NCBI GenBank assembly: GCA_963668615.2
Contig: CAXXCL010000001.1
Location: 186,001 to 250,000, forward strand
DNA length: 64,000 bases
DNA from: JAAYPI01 sp963668615
Lineage (GTDB): Bacteria; Bacteroidota; Bacteroidia; Bacteroidales; Paludibacteraceae
Reading direction: 5' to 3'
Shown here: positions 27,130-35,206 of the stretch, piece after piece
Numbering within the stretch: the stretch's first letter is position 1
Layout of the letters: each line of letters begins with the position of its first letter
Notes under the pieces: model-generated
The model's input: the letters and a program-made list of their open reading frames with translations, nothing else
Told to the model about the DNA's origin: nothing
Databases searched by the model: none
Made by a program: the position numbers and the translations under genes

Positions 27130-27137
27130 CAAATATA
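27130..27137 (-). promoter_or_regulatory. dnaG promoter -7 box
   Basis: TATATTTG on the minus strand, 22 bases upstream of the dnaG start, fits TAnnTTTG. No TTTG stands at -33. It faces a similar plus-strand box for the neighbouring dehydrogenase gene. Confidence 0.45.
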
Positions 27138-27198
27138 CGAGTATTTTTATGTTTTTTTATTGACCGATGATGCTATTTTTATTTACAAAAACAAAAGG

Positions 27199-27206
27199 TA
27201 TATTTG
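27199..27206 (+). promoter_or_regulatory. short-chain dehydrogenase promoter -7 box
   Basis: TATATTTG fits TAnnTTTG and lies 27 bases upstream of the ATG at 27233. This also supports that ATG over the upstream one at 27167, which precedes the box. Confidence 0.45.
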
Positions 27207-27232
27207 TAGAACTAATTAAAATTCACACACAA

Positions 27233-28006
27233 ATGAAAACAGCTTTTATTACAGGAGCTACCGAAGGAATCGGATACGAACTTGCAGAAATATTTGCCCA
27301 AAACAAATTTGAACTAATTTTGGTGGCTCGTAACGAATCAAAATTACGACAAATGGTCGAAACATTTACCGCTAAAGGTATCGAGGCAACTTACTATGCT
27401 GAAGACCTGACAATATTAGAAAATGCCAAATTTATTTATAACGATTTAAAAGCAAAAAATATTACTGTAGAGTATGTCATTAATAATGCCGGATTTGGTA
27501 TTAATGCAGATTTTGTTGATTCTGAATGGGAAAAACAACTTAATATGTTCCAGCTGAACATGATAACCCTGGCTTATTTTACGCACAGCTTTGCTCGCGA
27601 CATGAAAGCAAAAAAATTTGGCAGAATAATGAATGTAGCTTCTACAGCATCCTTTCAACCTATTCCATTTATGGCAGGATATGCTGCATCCAAAGCTTTC
27701 GTAATGAGTCTTTCAGAAGCTCTGAATAAAGAACTAAAAGGGACTAACGTAAGCATAACGACCTTGTGTCCAGGTGTAACGGATAGTAAATTTCATGAAA
27801 CGGCACACTCCGAAAGGACTCTATTGCACTCAAAAATTTTAGCGATTGCTACCGCCAAAGAAGTAGCAGAATACGGCTATAGGAGAATGATGAAAAAAAA
27901 AGCTCTAAGTATACACGGATTTAAGAATAAAGCAAATGCTTTCTTTTTAAGTTTTATACCACGTTCTTGGGTTGGCAATTTGACCAAAGAAATGATGAAG
28001 AATTAA
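27233..28006 (+). CDS. short-chain dehydrogenase/reductase (SDR, DltE-like)
   Basis: NAD(P)-dependent oxidoreductase of 257 residues with a classic SDR Rossmann fold. It has the TGATEGIG cofactor loop at 7-14, NNAGFG near 86-91, a catalytic Ser in NVASTAS near 138, and the YAASKA Tyr/Lys pair near 153-158. The ATG at 27233 begins right before the first strand (MKTAFITG), so I prefer it to 27167. The C-terminal part resembles the YqjQ/DltE-like branch. The substrate cannot be assigned. It is a single-gene unit ended by a strong terminator. Confidence 0.9.
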   Translation: MKTAFITGATEGIGYELAEIFAQNKFELILVARNESKLRQMVETFTAKGIEATYYAEDLTILENAKFIYNDLKAKNITVEYVINNAGFGINADFVDSEWEKQLNMFQLNMITLAYFTHSFARDMKAKKFGRIMNVASTASFQPIPFMAGYAASKAFVMSLSEALNKELKGTNVSITTLCPGVTDSKFHETAHSERTLLHSKILAIATAKEVAEYGYRRMMKKKALSIHGFKNKANAFFLSFIPRSWVGNLTKEMMKN

Positions 28007-28014
28007 TGCTGATA

Positions 28015-28059
28015 AAAAAATGAGGGGCGTTTCAATTTTTGAAACGCCCCTCATTTTTT
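28015..28059. terminator. bidirectional terminator between SDR and sdhB genes
   Basis: A 21-base perfect stem (28015-28035 with 28039-28059, core GAGGGGCGTTTC) has a three-base loop, with A-run and T-run built into the stem ends. It ends transcripts arriving from both sides. Confidence 0.92.
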
Positions 28060-28075
28060 ATGCTTACTATTTTAT

Positions 28076-28831
28076 TTAGTCTTTGAACTTAGCTGATAAA
28101 AATTCTCTATTCAGACGAGCAATATGGCTGATAGAAACATTTTTAGGACATTCCGCAGCACAAGCACCCGTATTTGTACAATTGCCGAATCCTAACTCAT
28201 CCATTTTTGCAACCATTGCCTTTGCACGAGCAGCACGTTCTACTTGCCCCTGAGGCAATAGTGCCAATTGACTAACTTTCGCTGCCACAAAAAGCATTGC
28301 CGAACCATTCTTACAAGCAGCTGCACAAGCTCCACAACCAATACAAGAAGCAGCATCCATTGCTTCATCAGCCTTTGGTTTTGGAATAGGAATCGCATTT
28401 CCATCAGGTACACCACCCGTATTTACAGAAACAAAACCTCCTGCTTGAATAATTTGATCGTAAGCACCTCTATTTACCATAAGGTCTTTGATAACTGGAA
28501 ATGCAGCCGACCTCCAAGGTTCAACAGTTATCGTTTCACCGTCTTTGAATTTTCTCATATGCAATTGACAAGTAGTAATTTCTCCGTCAGGTCCATGAGG
28601 GTGTCCGTTAATATAAAGCGAGCACATACCACAAATTCCTTCTCTACAATCATGGTCAAATACTATAGGCTCTTTGCGTTCACTGATAAGTTGTTCATTC
28701 AAAATATCCATCATTTCGAGAAAAGAACTATCAGTAGATATGTTTTTTAATGCATAGGTCTCAAAACTCCCTTTTTCTTTTGGACCTGCTTGACGCCATA
28801 CTTTTAGCGTTATATTTATTGTTTTTTCCAT
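28076..28831 (-). CDS. sdhB: succinate dehydrogenase/fumarate reductase iron-sulfur subunit
   Basis: Electron-transfer subunit between flavin and quinone, 251 residues from the ATG at 28831 (MEKTINITL). An in-frame start at 28891 would overlap the flavoprotein gene. The N-terminal 2Fe-2S domain has CREGICGMC and a later TTCQL (about 55-90). The C-terminal domain carries the other clusters, with CIGCGACAAAC near 148-158 and CTNTGACAAECP near 206-217. The order sdhC-sdhA-sdhB and the single cytochrome gene are typical of Bacteroidota, where the enzyme mainly reduces fumarate during anaerobic growth. The gene is last in the operon. Confidence 0.95.
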   Translation of the reverse strand: MEKTINITLKVWRQAGPKEKGSFETYALKNISTDSSFLEMMDILNEQLISERKEPIVFDHDCREGICGMCSLYINGHPHGPDGEITTCQLHMRKFKDGETITVEPWRSAAFPVIKDLMVNRGAYDQIIQAGGFVSVNTGGVPDGNAIPIPKPKADEAMDAASCIGCGACAAACKNGSAMLFVAAKVSQLALLPQGQVERAARAKAMVAKMDELGFGNCTNTGACAAECPKNVSISHIARLNREFLSAKFKD

Positions 28832-28844
28832 ACTACAGTTATTA

Positions 28845-30953
28845 TCAAGCTTTATAATTTCTTTGTTGACGTTTAACAAACTCGTATTCAAGATTTTCTT
28901 TCAACATACAGGGCTCCTGTCCTTCTCCCATGTACTTCCAACAAGCCGCATATGAAAATTTATCATCATTACGCAACGCCTCTCCATCAGGAGTTTGGTA
29001 TTCCTCACGAAAGTGACCTCCACAAGATTCTTCACGATTTAAGGCATCGCGAGCCATCAATTCACCAATCTCAATAAAATCAGCTAAACGAATAGCCTTC
29101 TCCAGTTCAACATTCAAAGCATCTGCTTTTCCCGGAATATAGACATTACTCCAAAATTCTTTTCTGACCTCTTTAATCTTAGCTAAAGCGTTTTCCAAGC
29201 CTGCTTTATTTCTGCCCATACCGACAAAATCCCACATTATTAGTCCAAGTTCACGATGGATACTATCTACAGAACATTTACCCTGAATGCTCATTATTTT
29301 TTTAACTTTATCCTCAACAGCTTTTTCAGCTTCAGCAAACTCAGGCAACTCAGTACTCATACGAGGCACTTGAATCTGGTCTGCTAAATAATTCTGAATA
29401 GTATAAGGCAATACGAAATATCCATCTGCCAAGCCTTGCATCAAAGCAGAAGCTCCCAAACGGTTAGCCCCATGGTCGGAAAAATTTGCTTCTCCAATAC
29501 AGAACAATCCCTTAACGGATGTTTGCAATTCATAATCAACCCAAATACCACCCATTGTGTAGTGAATAGCAGGGTAAATCATCATAGGAGTCTTATAGGG
29601 ATTTTCATCAACAATTTTCTCATACATTTGGAAAAGATTACCATAACGAGCACGAACTACATTTTCTCCTAGACGATTAATTGCGTCAGAGAAATCAAGG
29701 TAGACAGCCAAACCGGTAGCCCCGACACCATAGCCTGCGTCACAACGTTCTTTGGCCGCACGAGAAGCCACATCACGAGGAACTAAATTACCAAAAGCAG
29801 GGTAACGACGTTCCAAATAATAATCACGATCCTCTTCCTTCAAATCGGTAGGTTTCAATTTTCCCACGCGAATTGCCTCAGCATCCTCTTTTTTCTTTGG
29901 AGTCCAAATACGACCATCATTACGGAGTGACTCGGACATCAAAGTTAATTTTGATTGAAATTCTCCATGAACAGGAATACAAGTGGGATGAATTTGAGCA
30001 TAAGCAGGGTTTGCAAAATATGCTCCTTTACGGTACATCTGCATAGCAGCAGAACCATTTGAGGCCATTGCATTAGTAGAAAGGAAAAACGTATTTCCAT
30101 AACCACCGGAACCTACAACAACTGCATGAGCAAAATAACGTTCGATTTTACCGGTTGTCAAATTACGAGCAATGATACCACGAGCACGCCCATCAATTAC
30201 AACTACATCCAACATTTCGTGACGTGGAAATAATTTCACAGCCCCTTTACCTATTTGACGACTCAGTGCAGAATATGCACCAAGCAACAATTGTTGACCA
30301 GTTTGACCTTTTGCGTAAAAGGTTCGTGAAACTTGAGCTCCCCCAAAAGAACGGTTATCTAACAAACCACCGTATTCACGAGCAAAAGGGACTCCTTGAG
30401 CTACACATTGATCAATAATATTATTTGAGACTTCTGCCAAGCGGTACACATTGGCTTCACGAGCACGATAATCACCTCCTTTGATCGTATCGTAGAAAAG
30501 ACGGTAAACAGAGTCTCCATCATTTTGATAATTTTTTGCAGCATTGATACCCCCTTGCGCAGCAATAGAATGTGCACGACGGGGAGAATCCTGAATACAG
30601 AAATTTAGCACATTAAATCCCAATTCAGCAAGAGAAGCAGCAGCAGAAGCTCCCGCCAATCCGGTACCAACAACGATAATATCCAAACGACGTTTGTTCG
30701 ATGGATTTACCAATTTCTGGTGGTCTTTATAATTACTCCACTTTTGAGCAAGAGGTCCTTCTGGAATTTTTGCATCGATCTTAGTGGAAGATACTGAAGC
30801 TTGCTGTATGGTATCCACAACCTTTCCCAATGCTTCTTTGGTTGCATCTTTAATAGTCTTTGCAGCCTCTACGGTTTCTTGATCCGTAACCGCGTCCACA
30901 ATTATATCTTTAATTTCTTTGGCGGTTTCGACAATATTTTCTTTTTTAGCCAT
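28845..30953 (-). CDS. sdhA: succinate dehydrogenase/fumarate reductase flavoprotein subunit with N-terminal extension
   Basis: Flavoprotein that interconverts fumarate and succinate on the cytoplasmic face of the membrane. It has 702 residues. The core starts near residue 60 (KIPEGPLAQKW) with the FAD loop VVGTGLAGASAA at about 94-105, the HSIAAQGG segment that carries the flavin-linking His region, and the active-site blocks HPTCIP and HYTMGG. Bacteroidota homologues known to me begin near that core. The first 58 residues here are an extra charged amphipathic segment holding two 15-residue repeats at 8-22 and 28-42 (8 of 15 identical). No other ATG lies between the start and the core. The gene is 18 bases after sdhC and 13 before sdhB. 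Confidence 0.95.
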   Translation of the reverse strand: MAKKENIVETAKEIKDIIVDAVTDQETVEAAKTIKDATKEALGKVVDTIQQASVSSTKIDAKIPEGPLAQKWSNYKDHQKLVNPSNKRRLDIIVVGTGLAGASAAASLAELGFNVLNFCIQDSPRRAHSIAAQGGINAAKNYQNDGDSVYRLFYDTIKGGDYRAREANVYRLAEVSNNIIDQCVAQGVPFAREYGGLLDNRSFGGAQVSRTFYAKGQTGQQLLLGAYSALSRQIGKGAVKLFPRHEMLDVVVIDGRARGIIARNLTTGKIERYFAHAVVVGSGGYGNTFFLSTNAMASNGSAAMQMYRKGAYFANPAYAQIHPTCIPVHGEFQSKLTLMSESLRNDGRIWTPKKKEDAEAIRVGKLKPTDLKEEDRDYYLERRYPAFGNLVPRDVASRAAKERCDAGYGVGATGLAVYLDFSDAINRLGENVVRARYGNLFQMYEKIVDENPYKTPMMIYPAIHYTMGGIWVDYELQTSVKGLFCIGEANFSDHGANRLGASALMQGLADGYFVLPYTIQNYLADQIQVPRMSTELPEFAEAEKAVEDKVKKIMSIQGKCSVDSIHRELGLIMWDFVGMGRNKAGLENALAKIKEVRKEFWSNVYIPGKADALNVELEKAIRLADFIEIGELMARDALNREESCGGHFREEYQTPDGEALRNDDKFSYAACWKYMGEGQEPCMLKENLEYEFVKRQQRNYKA

Positions 30954-30971
30954 ATTTGTTATAGTTACGAA

Positions 30972-31643
30972 TTAAATTAGTGACGATACAAAACAGAAAA
31001 CTATTACAGCAACGAATAATAAAACAACAAGAGTTGATACAACATTAGCAATTGCTTTTACTCGTGTTAACCATATTTTATTATTAAGTCCAAGAGACTG
31101 TAAAGCACTCCATACTCCGTGAGTAAGGTGGAACCACAAAGCCCCCAACCATACAAGATAGACAATGCAATAAATTGGATTAGCAAATAACTCCGTTACA
31201 TAAGCAGCACCATTCTTTGGATCATATGCTCCGGTATGAAGACCTGTTAACTCTGCAAATTGCATTTTGAACCAAAAATTATACAAGTGCAATCCAAGAA
31301 AACCTATTATAATAAGCCCAAGCACCAACATATTTTTTGATGACCATTCTACACCTTCTTGTCTTTCTGTTACAGCATAACGTTCTTTACCACGTGCCCG
31401 TAAATTTTGAAGAGTAAGATAAAATGCATACAAAATATGGATGATAAAACCGGCAGCCAATGCAACAGTAGCAACAAGAGCATACCAATTAGCACCTAAA
31501 AATCCACAAATCATATTGTATCCTTCCGGCGAAAAGATTAAAACAAGATTCATTACACCATGAAACGTCAAGAACAGCACCAAACAGATGCCTGTAATGC
31601 TCATAATCAGCTTTCTCCCAATTGAAGAGTCAATTAACCACAT
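30972..31643 (-). CDS. sdhC: succinate dehydrogenase/fumarate reductase cytochrome b subunit
   Basis: Membrane anchor that binds two haems b and the quinone, 223 residues with about five hydrophobic helices (about 15-40, 55-80, 105-125, 155-175 and 195-222). His residues suitable as haem ligands are seen in FHGVMN, IIHILYA, LHLYNFW and FHLTHGVWS. This single-subunit, five-helix anchor is the type B arrangement of epsilon-proteobacteria and Bacteroidota. It is the first gene of the sdhC-sdhA-sdhB operon and has the best promoter match in the window. Confidence 0.94.
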   Translation of the reverse strand: MWLIDSSIGRKLIMSITGICLVLFLTFHGVMNLVLIFSPEGYNMICGFLGANWYALVATVALAAGFIIHILYAFYLTLQNLRARGKERYAVTERQEGVEWSSKNMLVLGLIIIGFLGLHLYNFWFKMQFAELTGLHTGAYDPKNGAAYVTELFANPIYCIVYLVWLGALWFHLTHGVWSALQSLGLNNKIWLTRVKAIANVVSTLVVLLFVAVIVFCFVSSLI

Positions 31644-31705
31644 AATTTTTATTTTTTAGTATTATTTATTATTGATAAAAAAATCATATTTCAGAGAATC
31701 ACGTG

Positions 31706-31736
31706 CAAAAGTAGTAAAATTGTTATACTTAACAAA
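31706..31736 (-). promoter_or_regulatory. sdhCAB promoter
   Basis: On the minus strand TTTG (31733-31736), a 19-base spacer and TACTTTTG (31706-31713) give an exact match to TTTG-N19-TAnnTTTG. The predicted start near 31699 gives a leader of about 55 bases before sdhC. Confidence 0.75.
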
Positions 31737-31931
31737 AAACTTAACTAAAGTATTTACTGTAAATACACAGACAAAAGAAATCGTCAATAAAAAGAATTTG
31801 TTAATTCTTTCTAATCATAAAACAAAACCGTTAAAATTATTCAAACAAATAATAAAAAACTACTAACGGCATATTTTTTGATTGTAATTCTAAACGAGAA
31901 TCATTATAATTTAACCTAAATGTAAATAAAA

Positions 31932-33416
31932 ATGGATAGATCAGAAAAAATGAAAATGCTCGGCTTTTCTATTTTAGTCGTAGCATTAAGTGTGACAGCT
32001 TCGATAGAAACTTGTTATGCCGGAAATAAAGCAAACATGCTGGATAAAGGAAATTCAGAAAAAAAATTTCCGACTAATTACGAGAACAACTCAAATAGAC
32101 CAAAATTAAACACCGATTTCACGGTAGCCGCAGAAATGTCTGTGAATGCGGTTGTTCACATAAAGACCAAACTGCCAGGAGCAAAAATAGCGATATCTGA
32201 AGATCCTTTTTTCGAGTATTTTTTCAGGAATCCTCAATTTGAACAAAAAGACCCTCCCATCCAAGAGGGATCAGGTTCCGGTGTTATTATCACCGATGAT
32301 GGATATATTGTTACCAATAACCACGTTATTGATAAATCATCGGATATAGAAGTTATATTAAATGACAAACGATCTTTTAAAGCAAAACTTATAGGGGCTG
32401 ACCCCGCAACAGATATTGCTCTACTGAAAATAGAGGCGGAAAAACTCCCCATAATGCCTTTTGGAGATTCTGATTCGCTTAAAGTTGGCGAGTGGGTTTT
32501 GGCGATAGGAAATCCATTCAATTTAACATCAACCGTTACAGCAGGTATTGTCAGTGCTAAAGCAAGAAATATTGATATTCTATCTAACGACATGAAAATA
32601 GAATCTTTCATCCAAACAGATGCAGCTATTAATCCGGGCAATAGTGGGGGTGCTTTGGTTAATACTGAGGGAGAATTGGTAGGTATTAACACAGCTATTG
32701 CCTCTCAAACAGGATCTTATACCGGCTATGGATTTGCGATTCCTTCGGGCATTGTCCAAAAAGTGGTTTCAGACCTTCGACAATACGGAATAGTTCAACG
32801 TGCCATTTTGGGTGTGCAAATTAGAGATATAAACAGCGAATTGGCAAAAGAAAAAAATCTAAAAACACTGGAAGGAGTTTATGTTGCCTCTGTAATGAAA
32901 AATAGTGCAGCAGAAAAAGCTGGAATAAAAGATGGAGACATTATTACACACGTTAATGGCAATGCGACAAAATCTGTTGCTGAGTTACAAGAACAAATAA
33001 GTAGACATCGACCTGGTGACAAAGTCTTATTACAAATAACAAGAAATGAAAAAAACTTGGATTTTTCCGTAGAATTAAAAAATCAACAGGGCAGTACGGA
33101 TATTGTTTCTTCCGAGGCAAATATTTCCAAGATTTTAGGAGCAACTTTTAAAGAAATTGACAACCGAACAAAAGAACAATTAGGATTAAATTATGGTGTA
33201 CAAATTGCTTCTCTTAACAAAGGAAAATTACAAGAACAAGGAATAAAAAACGGCTATATAATAATAAAAATAAACGATCAGGAAATTCATACAAAAGCTG
33301 ATATACAATCAGTATTTGATAATGCTAGCAGGGAAGAAAAGAACAAAGTTTTGTTCATTATAGGAGTCTATCCCAACGGAATGGTCGCTTATTATGCAAT
33401 TAATTTAGATAAATAA
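31932..33416 (+). CDS. Do/HtrA-family periplasmic serine protease
   Basis: Envelope quality-control protease and chaperone (DegP/DegQ type), 494 residues. A signal peptide ends near residue 30 (TCYAGN). The chymotrypsin-like domain (about 65-285) holds the full triad: H131 in TNNHVID, D161 in ATDIALL and S238 in NPGNSGGA. Two PDZ domains follow (about 290-380 and 400-490), the first with the RAILGVQI opening. It stands alone between the sdh operon (divergent) and a terminator. DegP or DegQ cannot be told apart. Confidence 0.95.
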   Translation: MDRSEKMKMLGFSILVVALSVTASIETCYAGNKANMLDKGNSEKKFPTNYENNSNRPKLNTDFTVAAEMSVNAVVHIKTKLPGAKIAISEDPFFEYFFRNPQFEQKDPPIQEGSGSGVIITDDGYIVTNNHVIDKSSDIEVILNDKRSFKAKLIGADPATDIALLKIEAEKLPIMPFGDSDSLKVGEWVLAIGNPFNLTSTVTAGIVSAKARNIDILSNDMKIESFIQTDAAINPGNSGGALVNTEGELVGINTAIASQTGSYTGYGFAIPSGIVQKVVSDLRQYGIVQRAILGVQIRDINSELAKEKNLKTLEGVYVASVMKNSAAEKAGIKDGDIITHVNGNATKSVAELQEQISRHRPGDKVLLQITRNEKNLDFSVELKNQQGSTDIVSSEANISKILGATFKEIDNRTKEQLGLNYGVQIASLNKGKLQEQGIKNGYIIIKINDQEIHTKADIQSVFDNASREEKNKVLFIIGVYPNGMVAYYAINLDK

Positions 33417-33429
33417 CCTTGTTCCTAAA

Positions 33430-33486
33430 AAATCTATAACAAAAAACTACAAGGATTAAAACCTTGTAGTTTTTTGTTATAGATTT
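33430..33486. terminator. bidirectional terminator with 25-base perfect stem
   Basis: Arms 33430-33454 and 33462-33486 are perfectly complementary (core ACTACAAGG) with a seven-base loop, and A-runs and T-runs lie inside the stem. It separates the convergent protease and trpB2 genes. The stem is unusually long for an intrinsic terminator. Confidence 0.88.
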
Positions 33487-33518
33487 AGTAAAAAAGTGTT
33501 ACATCAAAATCAATCTCC

Positions 33519-34871
33519 CTATTGCAATTTTGCAAGACTAGCGTCAATCTCGCTTTGGGTTACCTCATAATTCGTCAAAGAACCTGATAAGTATTTATCA
33601 TAAGCAGCCATATCAACCAAACCATGTCCCGAAAGGTTAAACAAAATAACCTTTTCTTTTCCTTCTTCCTTAGCTTTGTTAGCCTCGCGGATAGCCATTG
33701 CAATAGCATGACAAGATTCTGGAGCCGGAATAATACCTTCCGAACGTGCAAACAAAATTCCTGCTTCAAACGTTTCCAATTGCTTAATAGCTTCTGCTTC
33801 GATAAGACCGTCTTTCTTTAACTGGCTCGTAATACTTCCTGCTCCATGATAACGAAGTCCTCCCGCATGAATTTCAGCAGGCTCAAACTCATGACCCAAA
33901 GTATACATTGGTAATAAAGGCGTAAATCCTTCCGTATCCCCCAAATCATACATAAACCTTCCTCGTGTAAGTTTGGGGCAAGAAGCTGGTTCTACCGCTA
34001 TCAAACGAATATCTTTTCCTTCGGTTAATTTATGTCTCAAAAATGGAAAGCCAATTCCACTAAAATTTGACCCCCCGCCAAAACATCCTATAACAATATC
34101 AGGATAATCTCCGGCTATTTCCATTTGTTTTTCAGCTTCCAAACCAATAACCGTTTGGTGCAAAGAAACATGGTTAAGAACGCTTCCCAAAGTATATTTT
34201 GTATTTTCTCCCTTTACTGCCATTTCGACAGCTTCCGAAATAGCCATACCCAAACTTCCGCTTGTTCCGGGAAAATCTTGTTGCATTTTTCTTCCTATTT
34301 CAGTTAAATTACTTGGTGATGCGACCACATTTGCTCCATAAACATTCATAATAGACTTCCGATAAGGTTTTTGTTCGTAGCTAACCTTTACCATGAACAC
34401 TTGTAAATTAAGCCCAAAATGTTTGCAAGCAACACTCATGGCACATCCCCATTGCCCCGCACCGGTTTCCGTTGTAATAGATTTAACCCCCTGTATTTTA
34501 TTGTAATAGGCTTGAGGAATAGCTGAATTTAATTTATGAGATCCAACAGGGCTAACACTCTCATTCTTAAAATAGATTTTAGCTGGTGTATCCAATGCTT
34601 TTTCCAAGCCGGAAGCCCTTACCAAGGGAGTAGGTCTGTAAATACGATACAAGTCACGCACTTCGTCAGGAATTTCAATCCAACGTTCTGTTGACATTTC
34701 TTGCTTAATCAATTCTTTTGCAAAAATAGGTTCCAAATCAGAAGGGTTAAGGGGCTCCCTTGTTACCGGATTAAGAGGAGGCATCGGCTTATTTTTCATA
34801 TCTGCCATAATATTATACCATGCCTCGGGCATTTCGTTCTCGCTTAAAACTATTTTTTTTGTTGTTTTCAT
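33519..34871 (-). CDS. tryptophan synthase beta-like protein (TrpB2)
   Basis: PLP-dependent enzyme that condenses indole with serine. The protein has 450 residues, longer than canonical TrpB (about 400), with the N-terminal and insertion features of the TrpB2/TIGR01415 type. The PLP lysine is K113 in GSHKLNSA, and the phosphate loop GCFGGGSNFSG lies near 260-270. No trpA or other trp gene is near. Orphan TrpB2 proteins are thought to salvage free indole or support a second TrpB. The 335-base upstream region holds a small hairpin. Confidence 0.92.
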   Translation of the reverse strand: MKTTKKIVLSENEMPEAWYNIMADMKNKPMPPLNPVTREPLNPSDLEPIFAKELIKQEMSTERWIEIPDEVRDLYRIYRPTPLVRASGLEKALDTPAKIYFKNESVSPVGSHKLNSAIPQAYYNKIQGVKSITTETGAGQWGCAMSVACKHFGLNLQVFMVKVSYEQKPYRKSIMNVYGANVVASPSNLTEIGRKMQQDFPGTSGSLGMAISEAVEMAVKGENTKYTLGSVLNHVSLHQTVIGLEAEKQMEIAGDYPDIVIGCFGGGSNFSGIGFPFLRHKLTEGKDIRLIAVEPASCPKLTRGRFMYDLGDTEGFTPLLPMYTLGHEFEPAEIHAGGLRYHGAGSITSQLKKDGLIEAEAIKQLETFEAGILFARSEGIIPAPESCHAIAMAIREANKAKEEGKEKVILFNLSGHGLVDMAAYDKYLSGSLTNYEVTQSEIDASLAKLQ

Positions 34872-34924
34872 TCTATATATCTTTTGTATTGTTTATTAAT
34901 ATGTATTATTTTTTAAAATTATTT

Positions 34925-34945
34925 CAATGGTACCTTGCACCATCG
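34925..34945 (-). promoter_or_regulatory. small hairpin in the trpB2 leader
   Basis: Seven-base arms (34925-34931 and 34939-34945), one pair being G-U in RNA, with a seven-base loop. There is no T-run after it, so it is not an intrinsic terminator. It could be an operator or leader element for trpB2, but chance is possible. Confidence 0.3.
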
Positions 34946-35000
34946 AAAAACAAATAACTCCAAATATTTGAAAAACAATTTACTCATATTACCTAACGTC

Positions 35001-35037
35001 TAAAAAACTAAAAAACCGTAGGAGGATATCCTACGGT
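35001..35037 (-). terminator. terminator of the DUF177-rpmF-fabH unit
   Basis: A nine-base perfect stem (35015-35023 with 35029-35037, ACCGTAGGA) has a five-base loop and is followed on the minus strand by two T-rich runs. It is placed 170 bases after the fabH stop. Confidence 0.85.
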
Positions 35038-35206
35038 CTATATTTAACAAATAACGACATGACGAAGAATCCCCCCTATAATAAGTAAGATTGCCACCAC
35101 CAATTGCTATTTAGAATAAACCTCATTTGTCAAAAATTTTACGGGACAAAGTAACCATTTTTTTAGAAAAAAAACAAAAATAACTGAACTTTTTCAACCC
35201 TATTTA

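Larger units (their letters stand above)
34872..35206 (-). other. intergenic region between fabH and trpB2
   Basis: 335 bases without a coding frame. From right to left on the minus strand it holds an A/T-rich trailer after fabH, the fabH terminator (35001-35037), a spacer, and a small hairpin CGATGGT-GCAAGGT-ACCATTG (34925-34945) about 55 bases before trpB2. I see no TAnnTTTG box for trpB2 and no leader peptide rich in Trp codons. Confidence 0.5.

Noticed and set aside
28268..28750. 160-residue plus-strand frame opposite sdhB
   Set aside because: It is antisense to a gene with all cluster Cys motifs; composition (Thr/Arg/Ser/Asn-rich) is that of a shadow frame.
32234..32692. 152-residue minus-strand frame opposite the HtrA-type protease
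   Set aside because: It lies opposite the catalytic domain with an intact triad; no promoter or domain.
34925..34945. T-box or trp attenuator before trpB2
   Set aside because: No T-box sequence, no leader peptide with Trp codons and no T-run after the hairpin.
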